DNA from: Ischnura elegans
Lineage: Eukaryota > Arthropoda > Insecta > Odonata > Coenagrionidae
DNA: 64,000 nucleotides
NCBI RefSeq assembly: GCF_921293095.1
Contig: NC_060252.1
Location: 37,758,881-37,822,880, forward strand
Direction of reading: 5' to 3'
Position 1 is the first letter of the stretch. Every line of letters begins with the position of its first letter. The notes under the pieces were generated by a model that was not told where the DNA came from, ran no database searches, and was given only the letters and a program-made list of their open reading frames with translations. Position numbers and translations under genes: made by a program. Shown here in pieces: positions 57,411 to 64,000 of the stretch.

Positions 57411-59000
57411 GAAATTCGGCGAACTTATGCAGTTCTTCCACTTAAATAGGATATACGTGCGTTTAAATCCGTCTTAGTATCACACCATCGTGAATATTAC
57501 CTACACTGATGGGGTTATTTTTTCTATCCCTAAAGGAAAAAGAAAGTTTTAAAATCAATTTAATACGCATGTGAAGCATGAATAATATTAATTGTGCTAT
57601 TTTAAGTTAATATTTTATTTTATGGAATACTTTAGGTGATTGTTTTCATATCATTGACAATACAAGTAGGGGAACAATTCCAATGGTTTAGATCCAGCTC
57701 TATCGAATCCATGGATTTGACGTTCGTACCATCACTAATTAATAGAACAATGTCTGTGCTTAAAAAAATTCACCTGGGATCCCTTGAATGGTGCAAAATT
57801 ATAGGTTACAACTACCGCTTACTTTTAAGTCGTGAATAATGAAGACAAATAAAAAGCTCATCATTGCAAATATGAAAGGATAAATTAAAAATAGTGTTTA
57901 CCTATCACCGTTAAATAGGTATTATTGATCTCATACCCAGAAAATATTGGATAAACATTAGATGTAGGGAAGACATTTCTTCAGCAAAGCATCGGATAAC
58001 AGGAGTACCTATTTCCTTTCTCAATGGAAGATTTAGAATTAAATATTTTTTCATTATGAGATAAAACTTGAGGACAAAAAATACGCAGACATCAAACGAT
58101 TCGCCAGAGAAATATTGCTATTTCCTTTTTTAAATTCATTCTCCATAAAATATTTGGTCGATGCGCAATTTACTTCGCGGCGGAAATTTTAAAGGAAGGG
58201 AACAAGAAACATCGGCCCCTATTCGACGTCATATAGGTTTTCGAGACAAAATTGAAAGCAAAGCGCTGAAGAAAAAACATGGCGTTAGACAGAAGACAGT
58301 AGCTATGGATTCTAGTAAATACAGCAAATCTGAAAACGCTATCGTTAAACGAACAACTCTGGACGCAAGTAATCAAAGAAATATAACTAAAAAATTGAGT
58401 GCAGTCCCTCGTCAAGAATCGAAGCTAAGTTTTCGTGACAGACATGCGAGCAATTTTTAAATGCGCAGACCATTACATTCACTCCACCAGCAATTTCCGT
58501 CCACTGCACCAACTCTAACTCATAATTCATTCATCCAAGCGAAAGGGCTAGGATTTGAGAAATTCTCCTCACGGCTACAGGCTGTGGAGGGCCTTTTATA
58601 AAATACCAGCTCCAAAAATGCACGGCCGCCATGCGAAAGAAAGAAAAACAATAATATCATTTCAAATACGAAGTAATTCCTGACAGATTCTTTTGGACAG
58701 ATATAATGATTGATCTTGGTAGTTCATAATCTTCATCGGTAAATCCTGTGCAGAGTAAAGAATGCTTCTAGAATTCACATGAGCCTTAGTTTATAAGTGT
58801 TTATTATAATTTGGTAGTCCATTGATATTTACCATTGTAGGTACAATTGATATAGAGGAATTTATATCATTTAAAAGGTAATCCCTCGAAATGGAAACAA
58901 AATTTCAAAACCGTGTGACCTACGCATTTAAAATTGGTGTAACACCTAATCCTGAAGGGACAAATTCTAAACCCCAGCTTCGTATACATGAATTGCAATG
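57411..59000. other. Non-coding stretch, nothing recognised
   Basis: The charged 99-codon frame at 58161-58460 has no recognisable family. No repeats or RNA genes noticed. Confidence 0.4.
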
Positions 59001-59078
59001 AGAAAAAATTCACCTGAGTCGGGAATCGAATCACGAACCTTTGGCTTTTCAGGCCACTGCGTAGATCTCTAGGTTCCT
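59001..59078 (-). mobile_element. tRNA-derived SINE, family C, minus copy
   Basis: The minus strand reads TTAGGAACCTAGAGATCTAC, then GTTCGTGATTCGATTCCCGA and ends CAGGTGAATTTTTTCTC. It shares head, B-box (GATTCGATTCCCGA) and T-rich end with 59132-59217. Confidence 0.7.
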
Positions 59079-59131
59079 AAATTCCATCGCAATATTGCAC
59101 CGAGCCTTATAGTATCAGATGTTAGTAATTT

Positions 59132-59217
59132 AAGAACCTGGATAGCGTAGTGGTCTGCGCAGCGTCCCGGAAAGCTAAAAGTCCGTGGTTCGGTTCCCGA
59201 TCCAGGGGATTTTTTTC
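59132..59217 (+). mobile_element. tRNA-derived SINE, family C, plus copy
   Basis: AAGAACCTGGATAGCGTAGT, GGTCTGCGCAGCGTCCCGG, the B-box GTGGTTCGGTTCCCGATCC and a terminal GGGGATTTTTTTCTCG. A T-run of this kind could terminate Pol III. It lies head to head with the minus copy, separated by 53 bp. Confidence 0.75.
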
Positions 59218-62200
59218 TCGCGGCAACTCATGTATTTTTCATCGCCGTTCACGCGGCAGGCTTCGAAATATCACACATCCCAGATTCATAGTTTTCAAAT
59301 GCACAATGTCCGGCGATATCATTCCCTTCGAATAAAAACTGTGTCCGCTTTAGACGGCTATAAATTGGTTCCCCGAATGGTGACGGCACGTGGGAGGACC
59401 AGTTTCGGAAAAAATGCCCAGGAACCCATCTACAGTCATCTCCCTTTCCCAAAACACCCACACAGAAGAGAACAGACGGAAAGGGCAGTGTTCACATAAT
59501 GACCATTCATTTTCCAACGGTCGAATATTATTTGCTATAACCATGACCTTTCTCGGATGGACAGTGACGAGGCTATAATTTTTTTTCGCTCTTGGGATAA
59601 CACTCAGGGAGGCAAAGTTTTTCCCCGTCAAAAATAAGAAGCGACCTTTGGGCCAAGTTTCACGATATTAAATTTTCAAATAATGAATATTAGCTAAACA
59701 ATCACTATTATTAAGGTGCACTTTATGGCTAACAGTTCTTAATTTCCCGGCACAACCAGATAAAGATAAATAAATTTGCTAATTAATGAATATGGGATAT
59801 CTTCTCGATTACTTGATTTTTTTCGCTTACTGCCGCTTGAAATTCGTGGCTATCGTAGTGAATATTTTTCACGTGTAAGGGAAAAGTGATTCTTTTCTTT
59901 CTGTGGGCCTGTGTTGAAGGAAAAAGATTCATGAACGGAACTGGAAAAAGACAGTAAAATGCCACGGAGGAATGTTGGACCACTCTCAAAAATAATAATT
60001 TAAAGCGGAATTTACATGAAATTATGAATATCGACATTTTTTATCACCGACATGAGTGCGGATTTTAAAGGAAAGAGAGATTGAAAAAGAATATGAACTG
60101 AACTTTACAAATAGACGTCTTCGTAAATGGCATTCAACGTCAATCTACTTAATCCAAAAAATGAAAACAACAGAAATGTCGAAACCTTTGGGCCGGGCCA
60201 AATTTATACCTGGATTGTTCTTCGCTTCACGTCAGTCGGGATCGGACTAAAATATAACGTATTCCAAAAGAAGACAGCGACAGGGCGAGTGGAGAAACCT
60301 CGATTGATAAATACACATCCGTGCAGGCCTTGATCGGAACAAAACCAGGCGGTGGGTGATTCGGGTTTTGGACGGGTCGATTGGGGATTTTATGTTAACT
60401 GGAGCACACCACTCGGGTTACGTAAATAATGACGAGAAAAATAACAGAGAGGAAAGAGATGATAAAATACCTCAAACCACGACGTCGACTTGATTGAGAC
60501 TCGATATCCGACAGAATCGATCATAATAAATCCCTCTCCACCCAAAATTCGGGAAAATGGAATATATCATCCATATATAAGGCAAAGGAGTTCATTATTT
60601 GTTTGCAGTTTACTAATAAATAACCAATGAAAGATTTATTCGCTTACATATATCAAAAATAGGCATGACTTATGCGAATTTTCACCCTCAATCACGACAT
60701 ATAGGGTATATCAAACAATTCAGGGTTTAAACTTAAGTCACGGTAAGAATCACACGTCTACTACTATGATACAGTATCTTAACTCACAAGAATATAAAGT
60801 AGAGTTTCCAAGCATAATCATATCATAACAAAAAGGTAAAGGAAGGTGAAAGACAAATGCAAGGAGACTTCATCTATGCATGCCAGGAAACAGTATGCCA
60901 AATTATATCCTTCCCACCTCTGCGACATTAACTATACATAGGAAAACTAAAATATGGGTTCAAAAAGTATTAGAAAAAAAAAGATTCAAAAAGTAAATTA
61001 ACGACACAACATGGGATAGAGAAAAACCATTATTTTGAAAGAATTTTATCCTCAAATGTACATGAAATAGAATACTAATAAGTGTTCCTTCGATTCTAGA
61101 TAGCCTTAGTTTTACCAGTTACCTTAACACATATTACGCCCATCAATATTTCACCCTCTACAATTGGGAAAATATTATTCTAAAATGTAAAGTTTGAAGT
61201 TCCTTATATATTTCTCGGGTCATGAAAACATTTAAAACGTTTTGACAAAATTTTAGCGTATATATTTTGCACATAAAATTACTTACGCATATTTAAAAAA
61301 GGAATTGAAAACCATAGGCTCGTAAGTAGGTCCGAGAGTTCCTCTTCTGCTTCTCGAAAGCAAACTTGGGATAACATACAAAGAGAAAATCTTTAACCTC
61401 CGAGAAAAGACACACAAAGTGAATAATATATTTGATGGATACCTAATATCAAAACGAATCGAATAAGAAATAATCCGCCAAAGAAATGTATGTTAAATAG
61501 ACTCCCTTCATCCGTCCAGTAGACTTAAGAAATGTCAGCGGCTCACATTAAATACGCACATCAACCTAAATTCGTGAGAAACGCGACAAAATTGTTTACG
61601 TACTTCGTTCGATATTATACGCAAACGCGAAATACGAATATCGTTAAAAAAATTAGTTCCGTAAGTTGTGATAAATACTTTGAAGCATTGCTCAAATTAT
61701 CTTAAGATTGCAATTGCCTATTCGAGCTTACGCTCAGCTCCTACGCGGTAAAATGTAATTCCTTATAACTTTATATAAAGCACTCGGAAATTAATAAATA
61801 AACATCGATGACTAGGTTGTATAAAATTGACAAAACTGTTACTCTTAGCAAAGAACTGAGGCGACAAAAAATGTGAGTGAACGTGATTCTTCGCCCCTGG
61901 CCTCGTGAACGGAATCACCAAGATTCAAACACTCGCCGATCGATCGTATTTGATCACGTCATCGACGGCCTGGCTCTGTGGAGGTGGGAGAATGTCAGAT
62001 AGGGCAGCGAGTCGACCCTTTTGTCTACGGGGTCGCTGAACCAAAACGTTCCGCTTTGTGTCAAGGTCGACGCTATTCTCTCACCTGATCGGCAGAACAT
62101 CACGAGGTGTGATTCCGGTGAAATATCCTTGCGATTTAAATGTACAGAGGGGTGGAGAGAAAGAAAGGGAGACGATTCATGCATAATGACAGCAGAGACG

Positions 62201-64000
62201 ACAAATAAGATACCGAGTACAAAATTATATGTGCGAACACCAGCAAAACTGCTGAGGGTAACACGTGGCACCAAATAATAATAATATTTATTAGACATCA
62301 ATCAAATTCAATCCTCAGTAGTCCCCGTCAAAACCACGACGAGTAATTTTTTCATGAGCTTACGAAATACCTAACGAAGAATTTTGAAATGTTCAACCTT
62401 TAATCGTATTTTCTAACAAATAAATAAAGCATATAAGTCACCATGAAAACCTAAAATATTTTGTCAAACATAGAAAGTATTTTGGATGATACCTCTGAAA
62501 ATTACCAAATGTAGACTAATTTGCGGTGAAACCAAGTCAGTTTGAGTAAGTAAAAACGGTAGTGTAAAAGTATGAAATAAATTTGTAGATAATATCAATT
62601 TAATTCTAAACGACCACTGAAAAATTATGGCATCATGTCGTGAGCGACATCAAATTTACATAAACTAACTTGACGCTATTTGATATGTTAATGAATAACA
62701 TACTTCAGAGATTACCCATTATAAATTAATTCTGCTTAAATAAGAGAGCCCAATTTTTCAACTGAATTTAAAAATGAAAATTTTCAACGTCCTTTTTAAA
62801 CAATATTAAGAAATTTCACCATGCAGTGTCGCAAATCATAGATGGTAAAATCAATTCATTGAAGCGGGTTGAGTTTCATAGTACCATGCAATCATTGAAA
62901 TTTAGTTCGAAGATGGCCTAATTGACTTATTTACATCTTAATAATGCAATCATTTCTAAAGATGAATATCCCAGCACTTCAGGAAACTTCGCTAATTTGT
63001 ATCGCCTTCACCAACGCTTCACGTTTGGCCTAACTGGGTTTCGCTTATCGCCAATATTCCTCCCCTTTTTAAAAACGTGACAACTTAAGGATAAATAGGA
63101 TCTAGAAGCTTCTTTACATTTGCTGGAGGAAGAAGGTGATCTCGGTGCTGGGCTAATTTCTCCTGCTTTCACAAGGCGACCCCTTCGCGTGACTTTCTTC
63201 GTATCTTTCTTTTCGACCGTGACACGAGGATCCAACCGCGAAGTTCAACCCAGCCGTCGCAAACTGGCGCAATCTCATCAAATCTAGGGAACTTTTTCCC
63301 TTTTTTGAGCTCATCTCCCTACAAGATCAAAAAAAAGAAAGCATACTGTGAGAAGCTATTATTACCTCTTGAAGCTTTCCTGTTTAGGGAAGAAAAACGG
63401 CAGGTAAACAGCGAGCTTCTAGAAGTTTGATCTGTAGTTCTTATCGTAAGGGGTCTGCCTAATTCGGCGGGGAGTTTATAAAGAGGAGTATAAGAATTCT
63501 CGAAACGATTGGATCACAACTTCGACTGTACCTACTGAAGGGGACGGCTGGGACATGAGTACGTGGGCGGCAAATTTCAAATTAAAATTGCCAATTATAT
63601 TTTGCACTAAATATACAGGATGGAGAAAAATTGTCACGAATTTTTAACCGTGAAAAAGTATGAGAGTGGGAAATATGTTCCCAGCGAATAAATTTATTCC
63701 TGGGATACCACTTCAACGAAGATCCGTGTATTCCTTAATTCCATCCCCGGTTTACTCTTCAGACACGCTACTCCTCTTCCAAATTTACCCAGAGCAAGTA
63801 TAGCCCTGACATCCCCATCCTCTCAAACATTGACGTAACTCTATGGGGGATGAGGGTATGGATCTCTCCCAAAGCCTCAGAGGAATGAAAAAATTATTTC
63901 AAACTATTTTCTAGTTTTCACATGTAATAACTGCATCTGCTTAAATTCAAATCTTTAGTGCCGAAATGATGTATTTCCAGGCATGTCCACTGCCCTCAAC
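59218..64000. other. Non-coding stretch to window end, no gene recognised
   Basis: 59230-59480 and 61900-62280 are slightly CpG-richer and carry short opposed frames without family signals. An (AAT)n patch lies at about 62272-62291. The minus frame at 63008-63235 is basic and unrecognised. No RNA gene or repeat found. Confidence 0.45.

Noticed and set aside
58161..58460. 99-codon charged frame
   Set aside because: Low-complexity Lys/Arg/Ser content, no family, no promoter or splice context.
1..64000. CRISPR array or prokaryotic defence island
   Set aside because: No regularly spaced short repeats, no operon-like dense coding; the SINE and LINE content shows eukaryotic DNA.

Overview
This window looks like non-coding, transposon-rich nuclear DNA from an arthropod, most likely an insect. 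It is AT-rich and has no operons or compact genes. Reading frames are short and mostly stop-riddled. I could not identify any host protein-coding gene with confidence. The recognisable content is mobile DNA: an intact reverse-transcriptase ORF of a CR1/L2-like LINE, decayed fragments of a second LINE family, a decayed Penelope-like (PLE) GIY-YIG endonuclease fragment, tRNA-derived SINEs, and hAT-like and foldback non-autonomous elements. The species cannot be read from the sequence.

Layout. 1-9.2 kb holds two tandem dimers, a hAT-like end and one CpG-rich patch. 9.67-11.22 kb is the 5'-truncated LINE with a 456-codon RT ORF, a 3' hairpin and a (TAA)n tail. 11.8-12.75 kb is a decayed second LINE, itself interrupted by a GC-rich insert. 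13.0-13.9 kb is the best promoter candidate (NRF-1-like palindrome, TATA box, initiator). 15.9-24.8 kb carries SINEs and two inverted-pair loci. 24.9-28.3 kb holds a foldback fragment, a GAGA/CpG-rich stretch ending in a splice-donor-like site, and two hAT-like elements with exact 8-bp target duplications. 31.7-32.8 kb is a 1.05-kb foldback element with two internal 425-bp units. 35.8-36.1 kb and 41.5-41.7 kb are near-perfect palindromes. 42.5-42.9 kb is a second NRF-1-site CpG-rich region. 46-48 kb has a palindrome, the PLE fragment, a duplicated block and a LINE 3' end. 50.2-52.2 kb has a solitary ribozyme-like motif, a hAT-like element and a SINE. 59.0-59.2 kb is a head-to-head SINE pair. 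53.2-57.0 kb and 59.2-64 kb are almost featureless.

Most interesting pattern. Four loci (21.7-22.0, 23.4-23.8, 35.85-36.1, 41.55-41.7 kb) are inverted pairs of short units, and a fifth unit at 50.27 kb is solitary. Each unit carries a motif of the form CUGANGA (or one change from it), stem II, GAAAC. This resembles the hammerhead-ribozyme core known from the terminal repeats of Penelope-like retroelements. Two of the loci are bounded by exact 15-bp direct repeats, which I read as target-site duplications. With the PLE endonuclease fragment at 46.4 kb, this suggests that short inverted terminal units of PLE type were mobilised as stand-alone palindromic insertions. The ribozyme reading is uncertain because all units have one extra nucleotide next to stem II.
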